Below, in pieces: positions 42,700-52,053 of a DNA stretch of 64,000 nucleotides. Source of the stretch: Synechococcus sp. PROS-U-1 (GTDB lineage: Bacteria > Cyanobacteriota > Cyanobacteriia > PCC-6307 > Cyanobiaceae); the NCBI RefSeq assembly GCF_014279755.1, contig NZ_CP047951.1, positions 1,240,001 to 1,304,000 of the forward strand, read 5' to 3'. A program made the position numbers and the translations under genes. Each line of letters starts with the position of its first letter. Within the stretch, counting starts at the first letter, position 1. A model generated the notes under the pieces. It ran no database searches, had not been told where the DNA came from, and saw only the letters and a program-made list of their open reading frames with translations.

Positions 42700-44487
42700 A
42701 TGACGCAACGCGACGTGGTGGTTTGGGGTGGCGGCTGTGGTGGTGTCGCAGCTGCGCTGCAGAGCGCAAGATCAGGGGCTGACACGACGCTGCTCACTCC
42801 AGGCCCCTGGCTGGGGGGCATGGTGAGTTCGGCTGGAGTCTGTGCTCCGGATGGTCATGAATTGAGTTGCTGGCAGACCGGACTCTGGGGTGCTTTTCTC
42901 CGACAGCTGGAGCTGGAGGAACCGACGGGCCTCGACCACAACTGGGTGAGTTGTTTTGGATACAGGCCGCAAACAGCCGAACGGATCCTGCAACGCTGGG
43001 TGGCTGCTGAGCCGAAACTGGAGTGGCGTCCTGGCTCCATGCTGGAGGAGGTGGAATGCTGCCAAGGGCACATCCATTCCCTACAGATCCGCAGCACTGA
43101 TGGGGTGGAGAGCTATGCCGCGAACGTTTTTATTGATGGAAGTGACCTGGGTGATCTGCTCTCCCACACTTCAGCCCCCTTTCGCTGGGGTTGGGAAGCG
43201 AAGGAAACATGGGATGAACCCAGCGCTCCTGAACAGTCCCGGCTCGAGAGCGAAGCGTTCTTTCAAAACCAACCCATTCAGTCACCCACTTGGGTGGTGA
43301 TGGGGCAATTGCATGGGGAACTCGCTCCGCAGCGTGCCGATGCGATCCCGCGGATTCCATTTGATCGGAGCATCGCCAACTTCGGCCTCGAAAAAACTGT
43401 GACCTACGGCCGACTGCCAGGGGGACTCGTGATGTTGAACTGGCCCCTGGGGGGCAATGACTGGCATCACGGCCTCGATCGAGCCCTCAGCGTTGATGGC
43501 CAGGCTCGTGCTGAGTTGGCCCTGGACATGCAAAGGCACAGCAAGGATTTTCTGGCTGCGCTGTCGGAATGCAGCGACGGTTGGATTGCTCCTGGCAACG
43601 CCTTTCCGGGAGAAGACCCCAGCCTGGCTTTGATGCCGTATTGGCGTGAAAGTCGGCGGCTGATTGGTCGTACAACGGTCACGGAACGCGACCTGCTGCC
43701 GATCTCGACGGGCGCCTTGCGGGGACCGCTCCCGATCGATGCCCAGGGACGCTGCACCAGCATCGCTGTGGGGACCTACGCCAATGACCATCACTACCCC
43801 GGTGAGGACTGGCCGCTTGCTCCGAAGAGTGTGCGTTGGGGCGGGCGTTGGAGCGGTACACCTTTTTGCATCCCATTTGATGCACTGATCTCGGATTCCC
43901 TGACGAACCTCGTCATGGCGGAGAAAGGCTTCAGCGTCAGCCACATGGCCAATGGGGCAACGCGGTTACAGCCCTTGATCCTCAATCTGGGCCAGGTGGC
44001 GGGTCTTGCCGCGGCCATGGCTGTTCGTCAGGGCTGTGCCGTTGGTGATCTGGCGGTTGATGCCATCCAGTCAGCACTGATCCACGAGCCCCAAGCCCCT
44101 GCAGCAGTGCTCCCGATCTGGGACTGGCCCCACTGGCATCCGCACTGGGCCGAGGCCCAAACGCGGGGCCTAGTTCAGCCGGATCAACTGAATGCGAGGG
44201 GCCATCTTGCAGGTGCCTCAAGCTCCAATCTGAAACAGCCAGGGTTGAATCAAGCACCGAATCAGCGTCATGAAATCGATCTGAGCGGTGTGGTCAGGGG
44301 CAATGCTGAGGAGGGGTACCAGTTGCAGACGGCAGAGGAGATCTGGTCTCTAATCACCCTGGAACCGGCGGTTCATCACTGGCTGGCTGCTTCTGATCAT
44401 TCAGGCCAACGGCTGAACTTCCGTGGCATCAAAAATCCCTGGGGACCTTGGATCCGGATCACTGGGGTGCACGATCACCCCATCTGA
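42700..44487 (+). CDS. FAD-dependent oxidoreductase
   Basis: A 595-residue flavoprotein of the FAD_oxidored class. The N-terminal dinucleotide-binding motif is VVVWGGGCGGVAAALQSARS, followed by GPWLGGMVSSAGVC and LWGAFLRQLELEE. A second family block lies at NLVMAEKGFSVSHMANGATR and LILNLGQVAGLAAAMAVRQG. No signal peptide or membrane helix is seen, so it is cytoplasmic. Substrate unknown; relatives act on diverse small molecules. The 3' end overlaps the RNB ribonuclease gene on the other strand by 13 bases. Confidence 0.85.
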   Translation: MTQRDVVVWGGGCGGVAAALQSARSGADTTLLTPGPWLGGMVSSAGVCAPDGHELSCWQTGLWGAFLRQLELEEPTGLDHNWVSCFGYRPQTAERILQRWVAAEPKLEWRPGSMLEEVECCQGHIHSLQIRSTDGVESYAANVFIDGSDLGDLLSHTSAPFRWGWEAKETWDEPSAPEQSRLESEAFFQNQPIQSPTWVVMGQLHGELAPQRADAIPRIPFDRSIANFGLEKTVTYGRLPGGLVMLNWPLGGNDWHHGLDRALSVDGQARAELALDMQRHSKDFLAALSECSDGWIAPGNAFPGEDPSLALMPYWRESRRLIGRTTVTERDLLPISTGALRGPLPIDAQGRCTSIAVGTYANDHHYPGEDWPLAPKSVRWGGRWSGTPFCIPFDALISDSLTNLVMAEKGFSVSHMANGATRLQPLILNLGQVAGLAAAMAVRQGCAVGDLAVDAIQSALIHEPQAPAAVLPIWDWPHWHPHWAEAQTRGLVQPDQLNARGHLAGASSSNLKQPGLNQAPNQRHEIDLSGVVRGNAEEGYQLQTAEEIWSLITLEPAVHHWLAASDHSGQRLNFRGIKNPWGPWIRITGVHDHPI

Positions 44488-46505
44488 AGCTGCAACTCAC
44501 CGCGCACGGGATCAGCGCGACCAACCCTGAGGTCCAGGGTGTCGCCTGGCGCAGGGTCTGTTGCAGCGACACAACCGACAAGATCCATCGCCAGGTCGCT
44601 GACATGAACCAAGGCCAAGCGGTCCTGGGGGCGCAACCAGCGCAGGAATTCGGCCGACCAGACGGTGCTCTGACGTTCCGCAAACCACACCTGTTGCCAG
44701 TGTCGTTGATCTTCGCGACTGATCTGAATCGATTGGCGCAATGGATCATCGAGATCGTCGATCAGTTCCCCCAGACGCTCCTCGCTCATGGGTGGAACAG
44801 CCGAAAGCTGGGCAAGGATCTGACGGTGAGCCACGAGATCCGCATAACGACGTATCGGTGATGTCGCCTGCACATAGGCGGCCAGTCCGAGGCTGAAATG
44901 GGGCATGGGTCGTGTGCCCTGTATGCCACGGCTCAAGCACCGCTTGATCGCCGCATCGCGCGCTGGTCCCTCTGGGATGCGGTCAAGTTCATCGCTGCTG
45001 GGCAACTCCGCTGCAGGTTGGCTGCGGTATGGAAGCGGGAGGTTGTGCTCTTGCCCAAAGCTGGCCACAACTGCCCCCATCAGCAGCATCGCTTCACTCA
45101 CCATCAACCGAGAGGGTGATGGATCAATCACCTGCAGCGTCAACGCCCCGTCACTGCGGCGGAAGCGTCCTTCGGGTCGGTCAAACATCACGGCCCCGTT
45201 GGAGCGACGCCAGCGCATGCGCTGCAGCAACAGTCGAGACAGATCCGAGAGAGCCTCATCGCCTGGTGGAGCCAATTCGATCAGCTCATCACCATCGGTG
45301 TAGGTGAGGCCGTAGCGGGGTCGGATCCAGCTGCGCGCAATCCGTTGTTCCGCCACAGCACCATCGTCATCAAGGCGGACGGCCACACTCAGGGCTGCAC
45401 AACGCTGCCCGGCCCGCAGGCTGAGGGGACCTGCTGCCAGCTCAAGAGGAAGCATGGGCATCACACCCTCCGCCAAATACAAACTGGTGGCCCGACGTCT
45501 GGCTTCCTGATCGAGGGGGGAGTTAATACCGATCAGCCGACTGGGATCAGCGATGTGAATCCAGATCCAATCGACGCCGTCACGACGCTCCAGGGAGAGA
45601 GCGTCATCAATTTCTCGGGTTCCTGCATCGTCCAGGCTGTAGGTCGCCAGGTGAGTGAGGTCGATGCGTTGCTCATCCCCAGGCTGCTGTTCATTCGACA
45701 GAGCAACAAGGCGATTCGCTTCCTCCACCAGATCAATGGGAAAACTGCGAGACCAGACGCTGCCTCTCAAGCCAATGGGCTCATCGGGATCGAGCAACCC
45801 ACGCACGCTTAACCACTGCCGCAGATCGGCGGCATCCGATCCGATCGATAACGGTGCCGACCACTGCTGGAGATCCAGATCGGAGCCCAACGCCGCGGGA
45901 TTGTCTTTCAGCAACTGAATCCAGTGGCTGAAGCGCTCATTCCAAAGCTGGCCCAGTTCGAGGCGTTCATCGTCGCTGAGGGCACGCTGCGCCCGCAGCA
46001 ACGCGAGCTGCCGTTGTTCCTTCCTTTGCGCTTGGCGCTCAGAACGGCGCTGGCGCCGCTGGCTGGCACGCTCCTCGAGGGTCAGCGGTTGGATCAAGCG
46101 GTCTCGACGCCAGCGGAACAACTGTTGGCTGCCATGCAGCCAGGCCCACAGCGCTGCCAGACCAGCAAGGTTGAACGGGGTCAAAACCAACTCCCCCAAC
46201 TCACACAGGCTCAGGCGAGCCATGCCCCCCGGTTGATCCGTTTCCAGCAGCTGCCAAGCCTCCACGACGGCCCTTGCTGATGGTGCGCTGTCCTGCACCT
46301 GCTCAGGAGTAGGCAGTTCACTGCCATCGAACAGATGCTCGGGATCAATGGCAATCAGCTCGCGCAGAGGCAAGCCCTGGTCACGACGTTGACCACCAAA
46401 AGAAACAACCGTCTTGCTGCCCTTAATGGACAGAAGACGGCCGAAAAGAGGAGAACCCTTGAGAACAACCGCGACGGTGTCTCCGGGTTGGATGGAGTTG
46501 TTCAA
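44475..46505 (-). CDS. RNB-domain exoribonuclease (RNase II/R family)
   Basis: A 676-residue 3'-5' exoribonuclease. An N-terminal small barrel (DTVAVVLKGSPLFGRLLSIK) is followed by a charged helical region (ERASQRRQRRSERQAQRKEQ), then the RNB core: YSLDDAGTREIDDALSLE, IHIADPSRLI, and the signature ATSPIRRYADLVAHRQIL. The first acidic block has Glu where Asp is usual, but the other acidic ligands are present. No clear S1 domain is visible, though a short OB-like tail exists. It precedes rpsR and rpmG in reverse order (10 bases from rpsR), consistent with an operon for ribosomal proteins and RNA decay. Confidence 0.92.
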   Translation of the reverse strand: MNNSIQPGDTVAVVLKGSPLFGRLLSIKGSKTVVSFGGQRRDQGLPLRELIAIDPEHLFDGSELPTPEQVQDSAPSARAVVEAWQLLETDQPGGMARLSLCELGELVLTPFNLAGLAALWAWLHGSQQLFRWRRDRLIQPLTLEERASQRRQRRSERQAQRKEQRQLALLRAQRALSDDERLELGQLWNERFSHWIQLLKDNPAALGSDLDLQQWSAPLSIGSDAADLRQWLSVRGLLDPDEPIGLRGSVWSRSFPIDLVEEANRLVALSNEQQPGDEQRIDLTHLATYSLDDAGTREIDDALSLERRDGVDWIWIHIADPSRLIGINSPLDQEARRRATSLYLAEGVMPMLPLELAAGPLSLRAGQRCAALSVAVRLDDDGAVAEQRIARSWIRPRYGLTYTDGDELIELAPPGDEALSDLSRLLLQRMRWRRSNGAVMFDRPEGRFRRSDGALTLQVIDPSPSRLMVSEAMLLMGAVVASFGQEHNLPLPYRSQPAAELPSSDELDRIPEGPARDAAIKRCLSRGIQGTRPMPHFSLGLAAYVQATSPIRRYADLVAHRQILAQLSAVPPMSEERLGELIDDLDDPLRQSIQISREDQRHWQQVWFAERQSTVWSAEFLRWLRPQDRLALVHVSDLAMDLVGCVAATDPAPGDTLDLRVGRADPVRGELQLQMG

Positions 46506-46515
46506 CGCCCGAGGA

Positions 46516-46737
46516 TCAACCTTCGGGGTTCACGAACGGCAGAAGGGCAACGATGCGGGCACGCTTGACGGCGTTGGTGAGATCGCGCTGCTGCTTGGCG
46601 GTCAAACCGGTGAGGCGACGGGGAAGGATCTTGCCGCGCTCGGTGATGAACTTCTTGAGAAGATCCACATCCTTGTAATCGATGGGATCACCGGGCTTGA
46701 TCGGCGAGAGACGCTTCTTGAAGAAGGAGCTGGACAT
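46516..46737 (-). CDS. rpsR: 30S ribosomal protein S18
   Basis: A 73-residue basic protein with the S18 hallmarks: an N-terminal [20 protein letters not shown], then [40 protein letters not shown] and [12 protein letters not shown]. It is ten bases upstream of the RNB ribonuclease and downstream of rpmG, an arrangement common in cyanobacteria. It binds 16S rRNA near the platform with S6. Confidence 0.97.
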
Positions 46738-46775
46738 GACTCAGGAACGGATGGAGGAAAGACAGACCTGCAAGG

Positions 46776-46970
46776 TCACTTGATCTCCTTGTGGAGCGTG
46801 GCCTTGTTGCAGTGGGGACAGAACTTTTTGATCTCCAGCCGTTCGGTGGTGTTCCGGCGGTTCTTTTCCGTCGTGTAGCGAGACACGCCGGGGGAACGCT
46901 TGGCGGGATTGGACCGGCATTCGGTGCACTCGAGAGTGATCACGATCCGGACGCCCTTGTTCTTGGCCAT
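46776..46970 (-). CDS. rpmG: 50S ribosomal protein L33
   Basis: A 64-residue protein starting [20 protein letters not shown], then [20 protein letters not shown], ending [16 protein letters not shown]. The two CxxC pairs (ECTEC and FCPHC) form the zinc-binding version of L33. ATG at 46970 is the correct start; the frame extends 14 codons upstream without a family match. It is followed by rpsR in the same operon. Confidence 0.97.
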   Translation of the reverse strand: MAKNKGVRIVITLECTECRSNPAKRSPGVSRYTTEKNRRNTTERLEIKKFCPHCNKATLHKEIK

Positions 46971-47096
46971 AAAGGACGTTGCGCCGCAGGTGCGAAGCGA
47001 ATTGACGAACATCGAGCTTACCCCCTGACCCGACAGGCCCTGAGCAGCTCTCCAAGGGGGACTTCCTAAGATCGCGCGCTGTCTGGCTTAGATCCG

Positions 47097-49520
47097 ATGC
47101 GGGTATCCATCTCCTGGCTGAAGCAGCTGGTCCAGGTGAATGAATCCGTGGACGATCTCTCGGAGCGTCTCTCCATGGCGGGCTTTGAGGTGGACGACGT
47201 TGATGACCTCAGCGCGCGCGCCCAGGGCGTGGTTGTCGGACACGTGCTCGAACGGGACAAACACCCCAATGCAGACAAGCTCAGCGTCTGCACCGTGGAT
47301 GTGGGTGCAGAGGTGCCGCTACAGATTGTTTGTGGTGCCAGCAATGTTCGTGCCGGAATTCATGTTCCCGTCGCCATGGTCGGAGCGACACTGCCCGCGG
47401 TTGGGTTGACGATCAAGGCCGGTGAACTCCGTGGAGTTGCCAGCAACGGAATGATCTGCTCCCTGAAGGAACTGGGCCTCACTGAGCAATCCGACGGCAT
47501 CGCCATCCTTGATGAGCTTCAGGAATCGCTGCCACCAACCGGGTCCCCTGTGGCGCCCTTGCTGGGACTCGACGACACCGTTCTGGAGCTGGCGATCACT
47601 GCCAATCGCCCCGACGGCCTGTCCATGGTCGGGATTGCACGAGAGGTGGCGGCCCTGACCGGTGGAGAGCTGAGCCTGCCGGAACTTGATCTGGATCCCA
47701 GAACCACCCCATTGAACGCAGAACTGGACGGCTGCTTTTACTCGATCACCAGGATCGAGGGTGTGGATGGCTCCAAGCCCTCACCGACCTGGTTGCAGCA
47801 ACGTCTTGAGCGCGGTGGTGTGAACAGCGTGAATGCCGTGGTCGACATCACCAATCTGGTGATGCTGGAGCAGGGGCAGCCCCTCCACGCCTTTGACGCC
47901 GATGCGCTGGAACAACTAACCGGCCAACCGGTGGATGCCAACAGTTTTGGGGTACGCGCCGCTCGGGAGGGTGAAACCTTTATCGGCCTGGATGATCAGG
48001 AAAGAAGCCTCGACAGCCGTGTTCAGGTCGTCACCTGTCATGACCGACCTGTGGCCGTCGCCGGTGTGATGGGGAGTCTGGAAAGTGGGGTCAACGCGCA
48101 AACACGCAACATCTGGCTGGAATCAGCCCTGTTTGCTCCACCACGGGTTCGTCAGTCTGCTCGTGCCCTGGGGTTGCGCACGGATGCCAGCAGCCGTTTC
48201 GAAAAGGGCTTGCCAGTGGAGATGACCCTGGCCTGTTCGGCTCGGGCCTCAGCGTTGTTGAACCAGGAGTTCGCCTGCACCGAGACGAGCCGCTGGGTGG
48301 GGGGGGACGGTCCCGCAGATCCCGCACCAGTGATGTTGCGGCGCACTGCACTGCATCAACTGCTTGGGCCTCTCGACGGGCCGGACGGCGCAGAAGATCT
48401 TGATGACCACAGCATTGAGACCTGTTTGTCTGCCCTGGGCTGCCAGCTCATACCCCATGACGAGGGTTGGCAGGTCATTGCGCCCCCGTCAAGACGGCAA
48501 GACCTGCAGCGAGAAGTCGATCTGATTGAAGAAGTGGCCCGCCTGGTCGGCTTCGATCGTTTCGGAGCGCATCTTCCTGATCCCCTTGAACCCGGGGCAC
48601 TCACCCCGCGCCAGCAGGCTGAACGTCGGTTGCGGCAGCTGTTCTGTGCAACGGGACTGCAGGAGGTGACCACCCTGTCGCTCGTTCCGGGTTCAGAGCA
48701 GGAACAGCGCATCGCCATCAGCAACCCTCTGCTGGCGGACACGAGTCATCTGCGAACCAACCTCTGGGAGGAACATCTGCAGATCTGCGTGCGCAACCTC
48801 AAAGCATCCCAGCGGGGCTGTTCCCTCTTTGAAATCGGCAACACCTACAGCGGATCCCCTGAAGCAGTTAGCCAGACCGCTGTACTCGGTGGCGTGATTT
48901 GCGGAGATCGGCGCCTCTCCATCTGGAAAACCAGTGGTAAGACGCAGGCACCTGACTACTTCCAGGCCCGTGGTGTTCTGACCAGGGTGATGGAAACCCT
49001 GCAACTGGAACTGTCCGACCGACGCCTGTCTGACGATCCACGACTGCATCCCGGCCGGGCAGCCACCCTGGTGCTTGAGGGACGTCCACTGGGCTGTTTC
49101 GGTCAGCTGCACCCTGCTCTGGCGGAGGGGCTGGATCTCCCCGAAGCCACATATCTGTTTGAGCTGGATCTGACGCGTCTCTTGGATGCCGCAACCCGTA
49201 GCAACCGTTGGACCCCGTCCTTCAAACCGTATCCAACGGTGCCCTTCAGTGAGCGGGATCTGGCCGTCGTGGTTGACCGTTCCAGTGCGGCGGCGGATTT
49301 GATCCAAGCCATCCGAAAAGCGGGCAAGCCCCTGCTGGAGCAGGTGGAGCTGGTGGACCGATTTGAAGGAGAGCAACTCGGTGATCAGAAGGTCAGCCAA
49401 GCCTTCCGTCTGCGTTACCGCGGTAAGAACGAAACCCTCACCGACGAGAAAATCCAGCCGGTCCACGACAAGGTGCGGGCTGCTTTAACCAAGCAGTTTC
49501 AAGCGGAGCTCAGGAGCTGA
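47097..49520 (+). CDS. pheT: Phenylalanine-tRNA ligase beta subunit
   Basis: An 807-residue subunit of the (alpha-beta)2 synthetase. Domains in order: a tRNA-binding EMAP-like fold (GVVVGHVLERDKHPNADKLS), B3/B4 editing region (AFDADALEQLTG, WLESALFAPPRVRQSARALG), B5 (PDLEPGALTPRQQAERRLRQ-type segments), the inactive catalytic-like core, and a C-terminal anticodon-binding FDX-ACB domain (KPYPTVPFSERDLAVVVDRS). Length is normal. It diverges from rpmG; the alpha subunit is not in the window. The 3' end overlaps the methyltransferase gene by 11 bases. Confidence 0.97.
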   Translation: MRVSISWLKQLVQVNESVDDLSERLSMAGFEVDDVDDLSARAQGVVVGHVLERDKHPNADKLSVCTVDVGAEVPLQIVCGASNVRAGIHVPVAMVGATLPAVGLTIKAGELRGVASNGMICSLKELGLTEQSDGIAILDELQESLPPTGSPVAPLLGLDDTVLELAITANRPDGLSMVGIAREVAALTGGELSLPELDLDPRTTPLNAELDGCFYSITRIEGVDGSKPSPTWLQQRLERGGVNSVNAVVDITNLVMLEQGQPLHAFDADALEQLTGQPVDANSFGVRAAREGETFIGLDDQERSLDSRVQVVTCHDRPVAVAGVMGSLESGVNAQTRNIWLESALFAPPRVRQSARALGLRTDASSRFEKGLPVEMTLACSARASALLNQEFACTETSRWVGGDGPADPAPVMLRRTALHQLLGPLDGPDGAEDLDDHSIETCLSALGCQLIPHDEGWQVIAPPSRRQDLQREVDLIEEVARLVGFDRFGAHLPDPLEPGALTPRQQAERRLRQLFCATGLQEVTTLSLVPGSEQEQRIAISNPLLADTSHLRTNLWEEHLQICVRNLKASQRGCSLFEIGNTYSGSPEAVSQTAVLGGVICGDRRLSIWKTSGKTQAPDYFQARGVLTRVMETLQLELSDRRLSDDPRLHPGRAATLVLEGRPLGCFGQLHPALAEGLDLPEATYLFELDLTRLLDAATRSNRWTPSFKPYPTVPFSERDLAVVVDRSSAAADLIQAIRKAGKPLLEQVELVDRFEGEQLGDQKVSQAFRLRYRGKNETLTDEKIQPVHDKVRAALTKQFQAELRS

Positions 49521-50907
49521 TTCGCTTCATCAGCGCCAACGACTCCAGGTGAGTTGTCTGGGGGAAGAAGTCAACGGGCTGAAGAATCTCCAGCGCGTAG
49601 GGGCCTGATGGTCCCAGCAAATCCTTGAGATCCCGCGCTTGGGTGGCGGGGTCACAACTGAGGTAAGCCAGCACTTCGGGTGGTTGCTCAAGAATGCTGT
49701 CCACCACGCGACGATCGAGTCCCCGTCGGGGTGGATCGAGAACAAGGGCTTGGCAGTCCTCCAGCTGAGAGGCGAGTAAATCCGCTACATCACCTGCATG
49801 AAATTCACAGCGGGAGGACAGGCCGTTGTGCATGGCATTCAGCCGGGCCTGCTCCACAGAATCGGAATTCAATTCCAACCCCTGAACATGGAAACCAGCC
49901 TTGGCCAGAGGAAGGGCAATGGTTCCGACACCGCAGTAGGCGTCGACCACATGTCCGCCGGCGGACTGAAGTGAAAGCCAGTCGATCAGCCGCTGAACAA
50001 TCCGTTCCGCCTGCGGTGTATTGACCTGAACAAAGGTGGTGCTGCTCAGGGAAAGCTTGATGCCGCAGAACTGTTCGTCGATGGTCGGCGAGCCGGCGAG
50101 GCAATGGGTGCTTCGACCGAGAACCAGGTTGTTGGCCTTGGGTTGAAGGTTGAGGCAGACACCCTTCACCTCAGGCCATCGCTGAACCCAGGTCTGGGCA
50201 AGGTCCTGGAGTCCAGGGAGTTGGCCATGGCTGCTGATCAGGGTGATCAACACCTCTCCACTGGCGCTAGCAAGACGTAGCCCGAGGTGGCGCAGGCCCT
50301 GGGCTTCGAGCAGGTCATGGTCGGCCGGCCACCCCCCTGCATCCAGGTCTTGCTTGAGTGGTTCCACCAACGCATCCAGGCGTGGATCGAGCACCGGGCA
50401 GTGGTTCAGATTGACAATCTTGTGGGACTTCGGTCGGAAGTAGCCGGCTTTTAAGCGTCCGTTCTGGTCCCGCTTGAGAGGAATCAGGGCACGGTTGCGG
50501 TAGCCGAAGCAGCGGTCGGCATCAACAAGGGGAGCAGCTGCTGCAAGGTTGATTCCTCCGATCCGCTGCATGGTCTGCTGGATCTGCTGCACTTTCCACC
50601 GTGTCTGGGCTGGATCATCCAGACGTTGCAGGGTGCAGCCACCACAGTCGTCAGCGAGGATGCAGGGAGGACGGCGCCGATCCTCGGAAACCGAGATCAG
50701 CTCCACGCGTCGGCTCAACCAGCGGGATCGTTGGCGTTGCTGCAGCTGCACCGTGGCACGCTCCCCCGGCAGGAGATCAGGCACGACAATCACCCAATTG
50801 TTCCAACGGGCCAGTCCCTTTCCGTCACGGTCAAGGTCAACAGACTCCACCTCAATGGTGAGCCCCGGCCGCGGTTCACTGCTGTTCGAACTGTCGGCGT
50901 TGGTCAT
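49510..50907 (-). CDS. 23S rRNA (uracil-5-)-methyltransferase, RumA/RlmD type
   Basis: A roughly 465-residue class I methyltransferase. An N-terminal TRAM/OB domain (IEVESVDLDRDGKGLARWNN) precedes a Cys-rich iron-sulfur region (CILADDCGGCTLQRL), then the SAM-binding motif GHVVDAYCGVGTIALPLAKA, the catalytic region VLDPPRRGLDRRVVDS and AYLSCDPATQARDL with the nucleophilic Cys. The start MTNADSSN is preferred over TTG 8 codons upstream. It likely methylates a uracil in 23S rRNA. Whether it matches RlmD or RlmC is not decided. Confidence 0.92.
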   Translation of the reverse strand: MTNADSSNSSEPRPGLTIEVESVDLDRDGKGLARWNNWVIVVPDLLPGERATVQLQQRQRSRWLSRRVELISVSEDRRRPPCILADDCGGCTLQRLDDPAQTRWKVQQIQQTMQRIGGINLAAAAPLVDADRCFGYRNRALIPLKRDQNGRLKAGYFRPKSHKIVNLNHCPVLDPRLDALVEPLKQDLDAGGWPADHDLLEAQGLRHLGLRLASASGEVLITLISSHGQLPGLQDLAQTWVQRWPEVKGVCLNLQPKANNLVLGRSTHCLAGSPTIDEQFCGIKLSLSSTTFVQVNTPQAERIVQRLIDWLSLQSAGGHVVDAYCGVGTIALPLAKAGFHVQGLELNSDSVEQARLNAMHNGLSSRCEFHAGDVADLLASQLEDCQALVLDPPRRGLDRRVVDSILEQPPEVLAYLSCDPATQARDLKDLLGPSGPYALEILQPVDFFPQTTHLESLALMKRISS

Positions 50908-51007
50908 GCTCAAGGTTCCCTGCCATTGCAATGGCGTAACACCCGGGCGGAGTTGGGTCGGGTGAACGGGTCGAGACCACTAAACTCCACGAAGCCTGAC
51001 CAGTTCC

Positions 51008-51502
51008 ATGAGCGTTGTCCGGGATCTCATCCTCCAGGCCGATGACGATCTGCGGTATCCCACCAGTGGCGAACTCCGCACCATGGTGGATTTCCTTGAC
51101 CAAGGCGCCATACGCGTGTCTGTGGTCAAGGTTCTGACCGAGAACGAAAAAAAGATCGTCGACGAATCCGCCAAACAGCTCTTCGGTCGCAAGCCGGAGT
51201 ACGTCGCCCCCGGAGGCAATGCCTACGGTCAACGTCAACGCGCCCAGTGCCTGCGTGACTACAGCTGGTACCTGCGCTTGATCACCTACGGCGTTCTTGC
51301 AGGCAGCACCGAGATGATCCAGGAGATCGGCCTGGTGGGTGCTCGCGAGATGTACAACAGCCTGGGTGTTCCGATGCCAGGAATGGTCGAAGCCATGAAG
51401 TGCATGAAGGATGCCTCCCTTGCCCTTTTGTCAGAGCAGCAGGTGAAGCTCACATCCCCCTATTTCGACTACCTGATTCAAGGCATGCAAACTTCGACCT
51501 GA
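51008..51502 (+). CDS. apcD: Allophycocyanin B alpha chain ApcD
   Basis: A 164-residue phycobilisome terminal emitter that funnels energy towards photosystem I. The sequence begins SVVRDLILQADDDLRYPTSG and includes VLTENEKKIVDESAKQLFGR, then the chromophore region APGGNAYGQRQRAQCLRDYS with the phycocyanobilin-binding Cys, followed by WYLRLITYGVLAGSTEMIQE. The pattern matches ApcD rather than ApcA (for example VPMPGMVEAMKCMKDASLAL). It is an orphan here; the apcAB cluster is not in the window. An intrinsic terminator follows. Confidence 0.93.
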   Translation: MSVVRDLILQADDDLRYPTSGELRTMVDFLDQGAIRVSVVKVLTENEKKIVDESAKQLFGRKPEYVAPGGNAYGQRQRAQCLRDYSWYLRLITYGVLAGSTEMIQEIGLVGAREMYNSLGVPMPGMVEAMKCMKDASLALLSEQQVKLTSPYFDYLIQGMQTST

Positions 51503-51526
51503 TTCAAGGATCAATATCAGTTCAAG

Positions 51527-51552
51527 AACCGGGCCTTTGAGCCCGGTTTTTT
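51527..51552 (+). terminator. Intrinsic terminator after apcD
   Basis: A 7-base GC-rich stem (ACCGGGC / GCCCGGT) with a 6-base loop is followed directly by a T run at 51547-51552. It lies 26 bases after the apcD stop codon and is a textbook rho-independent terminator. Confidence 0.9.
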
Positions 51553-52053
51553 ATTGTCACGCTTTCTTATTCGAGACATGCATTGGGACCCAAATTGTGT
51601 CGCAGAGGCAACTAATAAGACATAATTTTTGTCTCATGGTGCCAACCTGAGATGCTTTTTGAGTCTTAAAAATAATCCCGGATGATACTGAAGGGATTGA
51701 GCCGGAATCGCGCCCTGCTGCGTCAAAACATCCGAAAAGAAATTGCGTACCTGTGTCTACAGCAGGTACGCAAAGCCCACACTCATTGAAGCAACTGGGG
51801 TTGAAGTGAAGTGCGGTCGTTCTGGACTGGCCGTGGACACACGCCCAGGGAGAGACAAATTGATTTTTGAGCTCATGAGGAGAATGGCACCATCTTGTTA
51901 GGCAAGAACAGCTAAAAAATTGCTTTTTTGAATCTTGATAATTAGCAGTTGTCGCAAGTGCGACTCATGCCGGGTCTCAACGTAAGTCGGAATTGCGATT
52001 TATAAGCATTTAAAGCGTTCTGTGCTAGCGATGGGTTTCGTATTGGATTGGCC
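51553..52053. other. About 500-base intergenic region with an 11-base hairpin
   Basis: No protein-coding frame is convincing. The only clear structure is a perfect inverted repeat TTGCGTACCTG / CAGGTACGCAA at 51743-51753 and 51763-51773 with a 9-base loop, without a following T run. The rest is mixed-composition sequence with A/T-rich patches near 51900-51950. The region could hold a small RNA or upstream regulatory elements for the UPF0114 gene. Confidence 0.5.
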
